64,000 nucleotides of DNA from AWTP1-13 sp963832445 (GTDB lineage: Bacteria > Pseudomonadota > Alphaproteobacteria > Rhizobiales > Hyphomicrobiaceae): contig CAWHUM010000022.1 of NCBI GenBank assembly GCA_963832445.1, forward strand, positions 124,001 to 188,000, read 5' to 3'. The position numbers and the translations under genes are program-made. The notes beneath the pieces were generated by a model. It saw only the letters and a list, made by a program, of their open reading frames with translations, was not told where the DNA came from and did not search any database. Shown in pieces: positions 25,796-35,300 of the stretch. Numbering within the stretch: position 1 is the stretch's first letter; each line of letters opens with the position of its first letter.

Positions 25796-28099
25796 ATGCA
25801 GGAGAAGGTGAAGGACGGACAAAGCTCCGAGTTCAAGTGGGTCGGCACGCGGCCCCTGCGCCCGGACGGCGTCGACAAGGTGACCGGTCGCGCCAAGTTC
25901 GGCGCCGATTTGGCCATGCAGGGCCAGTTGGTCGGCAAGGTGCTGCGAAGCCCGCACCCGCACGCCCGCATTCGTTCCATCGACGTATCCGCGGCAGCCA
26001 GGCTGCCGGGTGTCAAGGCGATCGTCACCGGCCAGGATTTCAAGGATCAGCCCTCCGAGTTCATCCCGGCGGGCGAGATGATGATCAACTACAAGGACGT
26101 GGTGCGCAACGTGATGGCGCGCGAGAAAGCGCTGTACGAGGGCCATCCCATCGCTGCCGTGGCCGCCACCAGCGCTGGCGTCGCCAAAGAGGCGCTGAAG
26201 CTGATCAAGGTCGACTACGAGGTGCTGCCGCACGTGATCGACGTGGTCGAGGCAATGCAGCCCGGCGCGCCGCTGCTGCATGAGGACATGTTCACGGTCG
26301 GCGTGGAGCCGGCGCCGAAAACGCCCTCCAACGTCGCGAAGCGGCTCGAGTTCGGCCACGGCGACGTCGCCATGGGCTTCGCGGGCGCCGACGTTGTCGT
26401 CGAGCGTTCCTTCACCACCAAGCCGGTGCACCAGGGCTACATCGAGCCGCACGCCTGCATTGCCAGCGTGTCGGAGGACGGGCAGGCGGACCTGTGGTGC
26501 ACTACCCAGGGCCACTGGATCGTGCGTGCCCACTGCGCGCGCCTCCTCGGCTGGGATATCGGCAAGGTCCGCGTGCAGGCCTCCGAGATCGGCGGCGGCT
26601 TCGGCGGCAAGACCGTCGTCTACCTCGAGCCCATCGCGCTGGCGCTGTCCAAGAAGGCGCGCCGGCCGGTGAAGATGGTGATGACGCGCGAGGAGGTATT
26701 CCGCGCCTCCGGGCCCACATCGGGCGCGCACGTGCGCGTCAAGATGGGCGCGAAGAAGGACGGGCGTATCGTCGCGGCCGAGGCCGAGCTCAAGTACCAG
26801 GCAGGCGCTTTCGCCGGCTCGCCGGTGCAGCCCGGCGCCATGTGCGCCTTTGCCCCCTACGACCTCGAGAACGTGAAGGTGGTGGGCTACGACGTCGTCA
26901 ACAACCGGCCCAAGGTTGCGGCCTACCGCGCCCCGGGTGGACCGATCTCCGAGTACGCGGTGGAAAGCGTGGTCGACGAGATCGCCCGCAAGTTCGGCAT
27001 GGACCCGATCGAGTTGCGCCTCAAGAACGCGGCCAAGGAGGGCACCAAGGCGGCCTACGGGCCGAAGTTCGGGCCCGTGGGTTTGGTCGAGACGCTGGAA
27101 GCCGCCAAGGCGCACGCCCACTGGCGCACCCCCTTGGGCAAGAACCAGGGTCGCGGCATTGCTAGCGGCTTCTGGTTCAACATCGGCGGCGAGACGGCCG
27201 TGTCCATGTCGCTCAACGAGGACGGCACGCTCTCCCTCACCGCCGGCACGCCCGACATCGGCGGCTTGCGCGCGTCGCTGTGCATGATGGCCGCCGAGGA
27301 GCTCGGCGTGCCGATGGACAAGATCCGCGTGCAGATCGGCGATACCGGCCAGCTCGGCTACAACTTCCTCACCGGCGGCAGCCGCGCCACTTTCTCCAGC
27401 GGCATGGCCACGGTGGAGGCGGCGCGCGACGTCATGAAAGAAGCCTGCAAGCGCGCCGCCCAGCTGTGGGAGCTGCCCGCGGATGCGGTGGAGTATACCG
27501 GCGGCGCCGTGCGGCCGGCGGGCCCCAACGCCGGCAAGCATACGCCGATGACTTTGAAGGACATTGCCGGCATCGCCGGCAAGACCGGCGGGCCGATCGT
27601 GGGCTACGCCCGCATCAATGCGCACGGTGCGGCGCCTTCCTTCGCCACCCACGTCGCCGACGTGGAGGTGGACCCCGAGACCGGGAAGGCCACGGTGCTG
27701 CGCTACACCGCCATCCAGGACGCGGGCCGCGCCATCCACCCGAGCTATGTGGAGGGACAGTACCAGGGCGGCGCGGCGCAGGGCATCGGCTGGGCGCTCA
27801 ACGAGGAGTACATCTACGGCGCCGACGGCAAGCTGCAGAACGCGGGCTTCCTCGACTACCGCGTGCCGGTCGCCTCCGACCTGCCCATGATCGACACGGT
27901 GATCGTCGAGGTGCCGAATCCGCGCCACCCCTACGGCGTGCGCGGCGTCGGCGAAACGCCGATCGTGCCGCCCATGGCGGCCATCGCCAACGCGATAGCC
28001 GACGCCACCGGCGTGCGCTTCACCGACCTGCCGATGTCGCCACCCAAGGTGCTCAAGGCGCTGGACGAGGCACGAGCCAAGGGCGCGGCGAAGATCTGA
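25796..28099 (+). CDS. Molybdenum hydroxylase, molybdopterin large subunit (xanthine-dehydrogenase family)
   Basis: The 767-residue subunit has the early RPDGVDKVTGRAKFGADL, IGGGFGGKTVVYLEP, the active-site loop AYRAPGGP, and the C-terminal RGVGETPIVPP with the catalytic Glu. Form I CO dehydrogenase has AYxCSFR and form II AYRGAGR, so AYRAPGG rules out a CO dehydrogenase call. The substrate, likely an N-heterocycle, aldehyde or aromatic CoA, cannot be assigned. No maturation genes (coxD-G, xdhC) are adjacent. Confidence 0.9.
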   Translation: MQEKVKDGQSSEFKWVGTRPLRPDGVDKVTGRAKFGADLAMQGQLVGKVLRSPHPHARIRSIDVSAAARLPGVKAIVTGQDFKDQPSEFIPAGEMMINYKDVVRNVMAREKALYEGHPIAAVAATSAGVAKEALKLIKVDYEVLPHVIDVVEAMQPGAPLLHEDMFTVGVEPAPKTPSNVAKRLEFGHGDVAMGFAGADVVVERSFTTKPVHQGYIEPHACIASVSEDGQADLWCTTQGHWIVRAHCARLLGWDIGKVRVQASEIGGGFGGKTVVYLEPIALALSKKARRPVKMVMTREEVFRASGPTSGAHVRVKMGAKKDGRIVAAEAELKYQAGAFAGSPVQPGAMCAFAPYDLENVKVVGYDVVNNRPKVAAYRAPGGPISEYAVESVVDEIARKFGMDPIELRLKNAAKEGTKAAYGPKFGPVGLVETLEAAKAHAHWRTPLGKNQGRGIASGFWFNIGGETAVSMSLNEDGTLSLTAGTPDIGGLRASLCMMAAEELGVPMDKIRVQIGDTGQLGYNFLTGGSRATFSSGMATVEAARDVMKEACKRAAQLWELPADAVEYTGGAVRPAGPNAGKHTPMTLKDIAGIAGKTGGPIVGYARINAHGAAPSFATHVADVEVDPETGKATVLRYTAIQDAGRAIHPSYVEGQYQGGAAQGIGWALNEEYIYGADGKLQNAGFLDYRVPVASDLPMIDTVIVEVPNPRHPYGVRGVGETPIVPPMAAIANAIADATGVRFTDLPMSPPKVLKALDEARAKGAAKI

Positions 28100-28206
28100 G
28101 CCTGGTGTTTGTCATGCCGGGGCTTGGCCCCCGGCATCCTGCCCTCTGCGAACGCCGGACCAAGCCATGCGAAGAATCTCGGTGACGATACCGGGACGAA
28201 CTTCGA

Positions 28207-28599
28207 GTGGCCGGCGAGGGAGCCATGGTTGCCAGACCGGCAAGTCCCGACCGGATCCGCCGCTACCGCCGCGGCCGGTTCTCTGAGCTGGTCGCCGCCG
28301 CAGCGCTGCTCGCCAAGGGCTACCGCATCCTCGCCCGCCGCTGCCGCACCCCTTACGGCGAGATCGACCTCATTGCCGTCCGCGGCCGGCGGCTCGCCTT
28401 CGTCGAGGTCAAGCGCCGCGCCACCAGCCTCGAGGGCGAGGCGGCGCTCACCCCGCGTCAGGCCGGCCGTGTCGCCCGCGCGGCGGAGTTCTGGATCAGC
28501 CGCCACCCGCGCTATCGCGACCACGATCTGGGTCTCGACGCGGTCCTCGTGATGCCGGGGCGGCTGCCGCAGCATCTGCCGGATGCGCTGCAGCCGTAG
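28207..28599 (+). CDS. YraN family protein
   Basis: The 130-residue protein has GRFSELVAAAALLAKGYRIL, RTPYGEIDLIAVRGRRLAFV and EVKRR, the endonuclease-like PD-(D/E)xK fold of YraN (UPF0102). A downstream ATG at 28225 (MVARPASPDRIRRYRRG) is also possible. It precedes gshB, as in many Hyphomicrobiales. Confidence 0.9.
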   Translation: MAGEGAMVARPASPDRIRRYRRGRFSELVAAAALLAKGYRILARRCRTPYGEIDLIAVRGRRLAFVEVKRRATSLEGEAALTPRQAGRVARAAEFWISRHPRYRDHDLGLDAVLVMPGRLPQHLPDALQP

Positions 28600-28708
28600 C
28601 CGAAGGCGTCAAGCAGCCGGCATTGACGCTAGGCCTCGTAACCGGCTTGCATGACCGCTAATTTCGGCGCTCAATCGCCGCGCTCAGGAACAGCAAGGCC
28701 CTGGAACG

Positions 28709-29659
28709 ATGCCCCTGAACGTCGCCTGCCAGATGGACCCCATCGACCGCATCGACATCCGCGGCGATTCCACCTTCGCCCTGCTGCTGGAAGCCCAGCG
28801 CCGCGGGCATGCAATGTTCTACTACACCCCGCCCAACCTCGCGCTCGACGCCGGCCGCCTGCTCGCTAAGGGCCACTCGCTGCGGGTCGAGGACAAGGCC
28901 GGCGACCACTACTCCCTCTCCGACCCGCGCACGGTTGACCTCTCCGAGCTCGACGCGGTTCTGCTGCGCCAAGACCCGCCGTTCGACATGGCCTACATCA
29001 CCACCACGCACCTCTTGGAGCGCATCCACCCCAAGACCCTGGTGGTCAACGATCCCGCCCACGTGCGCAACGCGCCGGAGAAAGTGTTCGTCCTCGACTT
29101 CCTCGACCTGATGCCGCCGACGCTCCTCACCCGCAGCGCCGACGACGTCAAGCGCTTCCGCGCCGAGCACAAGGACATCATCCTCAAGCCGCTCTACGGC
29201 AACGGCGGCTCCTCCGTGTTCCGTGTGGCGCCTGGCGACACCAACCTCAACTCGCTGATCGAGCTGTTCCAGACCGTGTTCCGCGAGCCCTTCATGGTTC
29301 AGCAGTACCGCCCCGAGGTGCGCGGCGGCGACAAGCGCATCATCCTGGTCGACGGCGAGGTGGCGGGCGCCGTCAACCGCGTGCCGGCGGCCGACGAGAC
29401 GCGCTCCAACCTGCATGTCGGGGGCACCCCGCGCGCCACCGAGCTCACCCTGCGCGACCTGGAGATCTGCGCCCGCCTCGGCCCCGAGCTGAAGCGGCGC
29501 GGCCTGCTGTTCACCGGTATCGACGTGATCGGGCCCTACCTCACCGAGATCAACGTCACTTCGCCCACGGGCATCCGCCAGGTGCAGGCCTTCGGCGGCG
29601 CCGACATCGCAGCCCTCATCTGGGACGCCATCGAGGCCAAGGTGAAGGCCCGACGCTAG
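28709..29659 (+). CDS. gshB: GshB, glutathione synthetase
   Basis: The 316-residue ATP-grasp enzyme begins LNVACQMDPIDRIDIRGDST, with LKPLYGNGGSSVFRV and the C-terminal FTGIDVIGPYLTEINVTSP. It joins gamma-glutamylcysteine and glycine. It is full length. The tRNA-Ala promoter begins 30 bp past its stop. Confidence 0.96.
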   Translation: MPLNVACQMDPIDRIDIRGDSTFALLLEAQRRGHAMFYYTPPNLALDAGRLLAKGHSLRVEDKAGDHYSLSDPRTVDLSELDAVLLRQDPPFDMAYITTTHLLERIHPKTLVVNDPAHVRNAPEKVFVLDFLDLMPPTLLTRSADDVKRFRAEHKDIILKPLYGNGGSSVFRVAPGDTNLNSLIELFQTVFREPFMVQQYRPEVRGGDKRIILVDGEVAGAVNRVPAADETRSNLHVGGTPRATELTLRDLEICARLGPELKRRGLLFTGIDVIGPYLTEINVTSPTGIRQVQAFGGADIAALIWDAIEAKVKARR

Positions 29660-29690
29660 ATCTCGGGATCTGGCCTCGGCGGCCCCTTGC

Positions 29691-29719
29691 TTGACAAGGG
29701 GGAGGGGCGCCACATAAAT
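29691..29719 (+). promoter_or_regulatory. Promoter of tRNA-Ala
   Basis: A perfect -35 TTGACA (29691-29696), a 17-bp spacer and ATAAAT (29714-29719) place a start about 12 bp before the tRNA. It is a strong housekeeping-sigma pattern. Confidence 0.7.
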
Positions 29720-29730
29720 GGCCCCCATTC

Positions 29731-29806
29731 GGGGCCGTAGCTCAGCTGGGAGAGCGCTGCAATCGCACTGCAGAGGTCAGGAGTTCGATCCTCCTCGGCT
29801 CCACCA
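29731..29806 (+). tRNA. tRNA-Ala (CGC)
   Basis: The 76-nt sequence folds into a cloverleaf: acceptor GGGGCCG with CGGCTCC, D stem GCTC/GAGC, anticodon stem CTGCA/TGCAG with loop ATCGCAC (anticodon CGC), T arm GGAGTTCGATCCTCC and encoded CCA. The G3-U70 pair, the alanine identity element, is present. It reads GCG codons, which are frequent in this GC-rich genome. Confidence 0.97.
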
Positions 29807-30018
29807 ATTTGGATCGGGCACTAGTATTTCGCCCGCCTGCTTCACGCTGAACGCGTGAGAGAGTGACGGCCGCAAGTCCGCGTCAGGCAGCCGACCGAGC
29901 AACGCAAATATGAATCGACCGGTGCAATGCGGAATATTTGCTTCGCTTTGTCTAGTCCGACGGCATGGCGTGATGGCGCACGCAGCGCAGCGCCAAAAAT
30001 TGCGCCACACATCAGCTA
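29807..30018. other. Spacer between tRNA-Ala and the IS630 element
   Basis: About 210 bp without ORF. It is somewhat AT-richer around 29920-29960. No att-like repeat of the tRNA 3' end is found. Confidence 0.5.
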
Positions 30019-30044
30019 GAGCATTTTCCCATCTGACGGAATCG
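30019..30044 (+). repeat. IS630 left inverted repeat
   Basis: It aligns with the right end: GAGCA shared at the edge, then TTCC, ATC, ACGG and ATCG blocks shared. Confidence 0.88.
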
Positions 30045-30109
30045 GAGGGGATTCACATTTGGCGCGAACAGTGATTCATGCTGCGGGCTGGTGGAGGAGG
30101 CCAGCCCGC

Positions 30110-31058
30110 ATGACGAGACCTCTTTCCAATGACCTGCGCTCTCGCCTTATCGCCGCGGTTGCTGCCGGGATGAGCTGTCGGGCTGCCGCCGGCCGGTTCG
30201 GGGTCGCCGCCTCGACCGCGGTGAAGTTGGTGCGGCGCTGGCGTGATGCAGGCACCTTGGCGCCGCGCCGGCAAGGCGGCGACAGGCGCTCGGGGCGGAT
30301 CGAGGCACATGCCGGGGAGATCCGGGCCCTGATCGCCGGGCAGGTAGACATCACGCTGACCGAGATCGCCGAGCATCTGGAACGGGAGCACGGCGAAAGG
30401 TTTGCGCCGAGCACGATCTGGCGCTTGCTCGATCGCCACGATCAGACGTTCAAAAAAAACCGCGCACGCCAGCGAGCGGGAACGGGCGGACGTGGCGAGC
30501 GCAAGGCAGGTCTGGCACGCCGCGCAGCGTGACCTCGATCCTGCCCGCCTGGTCTTCATCGACGAAACCGGAGCCACGACCAAGATGGCGCGGCTCTATG
30601 GCCGTTCGCGTCGCGGCACGCGCTGCATCGCCAGCATTCCACACGGCCACTGGAAGACGACGACGTTCGTCGGTGCGCTGAGGCAAACCGGCATGTCCGC
30701 GCCGATGGTCCTCGACGGCGCCATGGATGGCGCTGCATTCCTGGCCTACGTCGAGCAGATGCTGGCGCCGACGTTGCTGCCAGGCGATATCGTCGTCATG
30801 GACAATCTGCCCGCCCACAAGCCGGACAAGGTCCGCAATGCCATCGAGCAGGCTGGGGCCGAGCTGCGCTACCTGCCGCCCTACTCGCCCGACCTCAACC
30901 CGATCGAGATGGCCTTCGCCAAGCTCAAGGCGATCCTGAAAAAGGCTGCCGCCCGCACCCTCCAAGACCTCTGGCGCGCGATCGCGGCCGCCCTCACGCG
31001 CCTCACCGCCCACGAATGCCGCAACTATCTCATCGATGCAGGATACGATGCCGTATGA
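30110..31058 (+). CDS. IS630-family transposase made by programmed -1 frameshifting
   Basis: ORF A (30110-30532, after AGGAGG) carries the helix-turn-helix half: LSNDLRSRLIAAVAAGMSCR and STIWRLLDRHDQTFKKN. The second frame carries the DDE catalytic half: VFIDETGATTKMARLYG (first Asp), IVVMDNLPAHKPDKVRNA (second Asp) and YSPDLNPIEMAFAKLK (Glu). They meet at eight A residues (30452-30459), a slippery site; slipping back one base joins ...TFKK to TAHASERERADVASAR. The fused product is about 316 residues. The stop lies inside the right inverted repeat. Confidence 0.9.
30452..30459 (+). promoter_or_regulatory. A8 slippery frameshift site in the transposase
   Basis: Eight consecutive A residues at the junction of the two transposase frames; the downstream frame is -1 relative to ORF A. 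Confidence 0.75.
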
Positions 31059-31071
31059 TCGGAATCTGCTC
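31046..31071 (-). repeat. IS630 right inverted repeat
   Basis: The reverse complement of the left end with about six mismatches. The transposase stop codon TGA (31056-31058) lies within it. Confidence 0.88.
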
Positions 31072-31178
31072 TAGTTGGATCGAACACGTTACATCACATC
31101 CTTGCGACTGAGCCTGCCTGCCAACAAACGCGGCCACCACATCGCTGCAACGCACCATAATCTCATCTGCAGGATTTC

Positions 31179-32366
31179 ATGGCACAAGCTGGTCGTTCGG
31201 CCGCGCTGATCGCGGCTCTGTCGTTGGTTGCCGTCGGCCTTGCTGGCTGCGATCAGGGCCAGTCGCAAGCGGCAAAGGCGCCGCCTCCGCCCCCGCAGGT
31301 CACGGTCGCCCGGCCGACGGCCAAAACCGTGGTCGACCAGGACGAGTATGTCGGCCGCTTCGTCGCCGTCGATGCCATCGAGGTGCGGGCGCGCGTCTCG
31401 GGCTATCTCGCCTCCATCCACTTCCAGGACGGTCAGATGGTCAAGCAGGGCGACCTGCTGTTCACCATCGACCGCCGGCCGTTCCAGAACGCGCTCGACC
31501 AGGCCCGCGCCAGCTTGGCGCAGGCCAAGGCCAACCTCGCCTACACCGAGGCCGACCTCGCGCGCGCCCAGAACCTGATTGGCGGCAACGTCATCAGCCA
31601 GCAAACGCTGGAGCAGCGCACGCAGGCCAAGCGCGTGGCGGAGGCCAATGTGTCGGCGCAGGAGGCGGCCGTGCGGCAGGCCGCGCTCGATCTTGAGTTC
31701 ACCGAGCTGCGCGCGCCCGTGGCGGGGCGCATCGGCGACCGGCGCGTGTCGCCGGGCAACCTGGTGACGGGCGGTACCACGGGCACCACCACGCTGCTGG
31801 CCACCATCCAGTCCACCGATCCCATCCGCTTCGAGTTCACCATGGATGAGGCCTCCTACCTGCGCTACCTGCGCCTCGCCAAGAAGGGGCCCGACCTCGC
31901 CAATGACGGCGGCAATGTGCCTGTCAAAGTCAAGCTGCTCGACGAGCAATCGTTCGCGCATCAGGGCCGGATGGACTTCGTCGACAACGCCATCGACCGC
32001 TCCTCGGGTACCATCCGCGGGCGTGCCGTGCTTCCCAACGCGGATGGCATCTTCACGCCCGGCATGTTCGGGCGCATCCAGGTGGCCTCCGGCCCGCCCG
32101 CCGATGCACTGCTGGTGCCCGACGTCGCTATTGGCACCGAGCAGGTGCGCAAGTTCGTGCTCGTGATCGACGAGCAGAGCGTTGCGCGCGCCAAGTACGT
32201 GACGCTGGGGCCGGTCATCGATGGGCTACGCGTCGTCACAACCGGCCTGGCGCCGAACGACCGGGTGGTCGTCAACGGCCTGATGCGGGTTCGCCCGGGC
32301 GTGAAAGTGGCGCCGCAGCAGTCGACGGCCTCCGCCGACGGCGCCGGTCAGGCGCTGCCAAACTGA
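31179..32366 (+). CDS. RND efflux periplasmic adaptor lipoprotein (AcrA/MexA-like)
   Basis: The 395-residue protein has a lipoprotein signal with lipobox LAGC near residue 25 and a Pro-rich linker. The hairpin/lipoyl region follows (VRARVSGYLASIHFQDGQMVKQGDLL, split by a long coiled coil), with LEFTELRAPVAGRIGDR and the beta-barrel domain. It links an inner-membrane RND pump to an outer-membrane channel. It is 13 bp upstream of the pump gene. No TolC-type gene is adjacent, so a channel encoded elsewhere is needed. Confidence 0.92.
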   Translation: MAQAGRSAALIAALSLVAVGLAGCDQGQSQAAKAPPPPPQVTVARPTAKTVVDQDEYVGRFVAVDAIEVRARVSGYLASIHFQDGQMVKQGDLLFTIDRRPFQNALDQARASLAQAKANLAYTEADLARAQNLIGGNVISQQTLEQRTQAKRVAEANVSAQEAAVRQAALDLEFTELRAPVAGRIGDRRVSPGNLVTGGTTGTTTLLATIQSTDPIRFEFTMDEASYLRYLRLAKKGPDLANDGGNVPVKVKLLDEQSFAHQGRMDFVDNAIDRSSGTIRGRAVLPNADGIFTPGMFGRIQVASGPPADALLVPDVAIGTEQVRKFVLVIDEQSVARAKYVTLGPVIDGLRVVTTGLAPNDRVVVNGLMRVRPGVKVAPQQSTASADGAGQALPN

Positions 32367-32379
32367 GCCGGCGAGCCCC

Positions 32380-35300
32380 ATGCGCATCTCCCATTTCTTC
32401 ATCGACCGCCCGATTTTTGCGAGCGTCGTCTCCGTCGTGTTCGTGATCCTGGGCCTCGTCTCGTTCGTGCGGCTACCGGTGGCGCAGTACCCCGAGATCG
32501 CGCCGCCGGTCGTCAACGTCACCGGGCAATACCCCGGCGCCAGCGCCGAGGTGGTGGCCGCCACCGTCGTCACGCCGCTCGAGCAGCAGATCAACGGCGT
32601 GGAGAACATGCTCTACGTCACCTCGAACTCGACGGGCGACGGCCGCTTCACCATCGCCGTGACGTTCGAACTCGGCACCAATCTCGACATCGCCCAGGTG
32701 CAGGTGCAGAACCGCGTCGCCATCGCCCAGCCGCGCCTGCCCTCGGATGTGCGCAACATCGGAGTGACGGTGGCCAAGGCCTCGCCAGACCTGATGATGG
32801 TCGTGCACCTCTACTCGCCGGACAAGTCGCGCGACACGCTCTTCATCTCCAACTACGCCAGCATCCGCGTCATCGACGTGCTGAACCGCATCAACGGCGT
32901 GGGCTCCATCACCACGTTCGGCGGCCGCGACTACTCCATGCGCATCTGGCTCGACCCCGACCGGCTGCAATCGCTCGGGCTCACCACGGGGGATGTCGTC
33001 ACGGCCCTGCAGAGCCAGAATATTCAGGTTGCGTCCGGCGTGCTCAGCCAGCCGCCCGTGGATCAACCGCGTGCCCTTCAGGTGGCGGTGCAGACCCTGG
33101 GCCGGCTTGCCGATCCCGCCCAGTTCGCCGACATCCTGATCAAGCAGACGGAAACCGCCGTAGTGCGCCTCAAGGACGTGGCCAGGGTGGAGCTGGCCGC
33201 CCTCGACTACACCACCAATTCCTACCTCGATCGCGATCCGGCCGTGGCACTCGGCATCTTCCAGCTGCCGGGCTCCAACGCGCTTGCCACCGCAAAGGCG
33301 ATCCAGAGCACCATGGAGGAGCTGGCCAAGGATTTTCCGGCGGGGCTCAAGTACACCATCGTCTACAACCCGACCGAGTTCATCCAGCAATCGGTGGACG
33401 CCGTCGTCCAGACCATCTTCGAAGCGGTCATCCTGGTCGTGCTGGTGGTGATCCTGTTCCTGCAGACCTGGCGCGCGGCCGTCATCCCGATCATCGCCAT
33501 CCCCGTGTCGCTCATCGGCACCTTCTTCTTCATGGCGATGTTCGGTTTCTCGCTCAACAACCTCTCGCTGTTCGGGCTGGTGCTCGCCATCGGCATCGTG
33601 GTGGACGATGCCATCGTCGTGGTCGAGAACGTCGAGCGTAACATCGCGGCGGGCCTCTCCCCGCGCGAGGCGGCGCTCAAGAGCATGGACGAGGTGGGTT
33701 CCGCACTGATCGCCATCGCGCTGGTGCTGTGCGCCGTGTTCGTGCCGGCGGCCTTCATCACCGGCATCTCCGGCCAGTTCTATCGCCAGTTCGCGCTCAC
33801 CATCGCCGGGGCTACGGTGATCTCGCTCGTCGTCTCCCTCACCCTGTCGCCGGCGCTCTGCGCGCTGCTGCTCAAGCCGCATGCGGGAGACGTGCGGCCC
33901 GGGTGGTGGATGCGCCCGGTGCAAGGCTTCTTCGCACTGTTCAACCGCGGCTTCGAGGCGCTCGCCCACGGATATGGGCGCTTCACCGCTCGTGTCGTGC
34001 GGTTCGCGGTCCTCATGCTGTTCGTCTACGCCGGGGTACTGGCCTATGGCCTCAACGAATTCCGTAAGACGCCGGCCGGCTTCATTCCGCAGCTCGATGC
34101 CGGTTATCTGATCGTGGTGACGCAGCTGCCGAGCGGCGCCTCGCTCGCCCGCACCGATGCGGTCAATCGGCAGGTCGTGGACACGGCGTTGCAGGTGCCG
34201 GGCGTCGCTCACGCCGTGAACTTCGCCGGCTTCTCCGGCGCCACCTTCACCAATGCGCCGAACTCCGGCGCGGTGTTCCTGGCGCTGGAGCCCTTCGAAA
34301 CGCGCGCGCGCGACCCGAGGAAGTCGGCGGCGGCCATCCAGGGTGCCCTGTTTCAGCGCTTCGCCTCCATCCAGGAAGGGCTCGTAGTGGTGGTGATGCC
34401 TCCCTCGGTGCGCGGCATCGGCACGTCGGGCGGCTTCCGCATGATGGTGGAGGACCGAGCCAATGCGGGTCCGCAGGCGCTGCAGGGCGCGGTGTACGCC
34501 ATGATGGGGCGCGCCGCCCAGACGCCGGGGCTCACCCAGGTGTTCTCGCTCTTCGAATCGTCGACGCCGCAGCTCTATCTCGACATCGACCGCACCAAGG
34601 TGCAGATGCTGGGCGTCAACATGGCCGACGTGTTCGGCGCACTGCAGACCTATCTGGGCTCCACCTACGTCAACGACTTCAATCTGCTCGGCCGCGTTTT
34701 CCGCGTCACCGCGCAGGCCGACGCCGCCTACCGGCTGGACCCGAAGGACGTACTGAAGATTCGCGTGCGCAATGCCCGTGGCGACACCGTGCCGCTCGGC
34801 TCCTTCACCACCGTGCGCGACGCCTCGGGTCCCTACCGCGTGCCCCGTTACAACCTCTACCCCGCCGCCGAGCTCGACGGCACGCCAGCCCCCGGTTTCT
34901 CGCAGGGGCAGGCCATCGAGCTGATGGAGAAGCTCGCCCGCGAGGTGCTGCCGCAAGGCATGAGCTTTGAGTGGACCACGCTCGCCTACCAGCAGCAGCG
35001 GGCCGGAAGCACCGCTGTGTTCGCTTTCCTACTGGCGGTGGTGTTCGTGTTTCTGGTGCTTGCCGCCCAGTACGAAAGCCTGACACTGCCGCTGGCCGTG
35101 ATCCTGATTGTGCCGATGTGTCTCGTCGCCGCCATCACCGGCGTGATCCTGCGCGGGCAGGACAACAACATCCTGACCCAGGTGGGTTTCATCGTCCTGA
35201 TCGGACTCGCCGCGAAGAATGCCATCCTGATCGTCGAGTTCGCCAAGCAGCTCGAGGACGGCGGCCGCGACCGTTGGGCGGCGGCGGCCGAGGCGGCGAG

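Larger units (their letters stand above)
30019..31071 (+). mobile_element. IS630-family insertion sequence, apparently intact
   Basis: The 1,053-bp element is bounded by 26-bp imperfect inverted repeats (30019-30044 and 31046-31071, about 20 matches; both begin GAGCA inward). A TA dinucleotide lies at each outer edge (30017-30018 and 31072-31073), the target-site duplication expected for IS630. It carries one transposase in two overlapping frames. It lies 107 bp upstream of an efflux operon, where a regulator or promoter would be expected. Confidence 0.93.

Noticed and set aside
25571..27928. 785-codon antisense ORF in the molybdenum hydroxylase
   Set aside because: Same shadow pattern; the opposite strand encodes clearly conserved subunits.
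24455..28099. Carbon monoxide dehydrogenase
   Set aside because: The active-site loop AYRAPGG lacks the AYxCSFR or AYRGAGR motif, and no cox maturation genes are present.
29731..30018. tRNA-associated integrative element
   Set aside because: No integrase and no repeat of the tRNA 3' end; only the IS630 element follows.
32473..34956. 827-codon antisense ORF in the efflux permease
   Set aside because: His/Arg/Gly-rich translation with no family features, a typical GC-rich antisense shadow.
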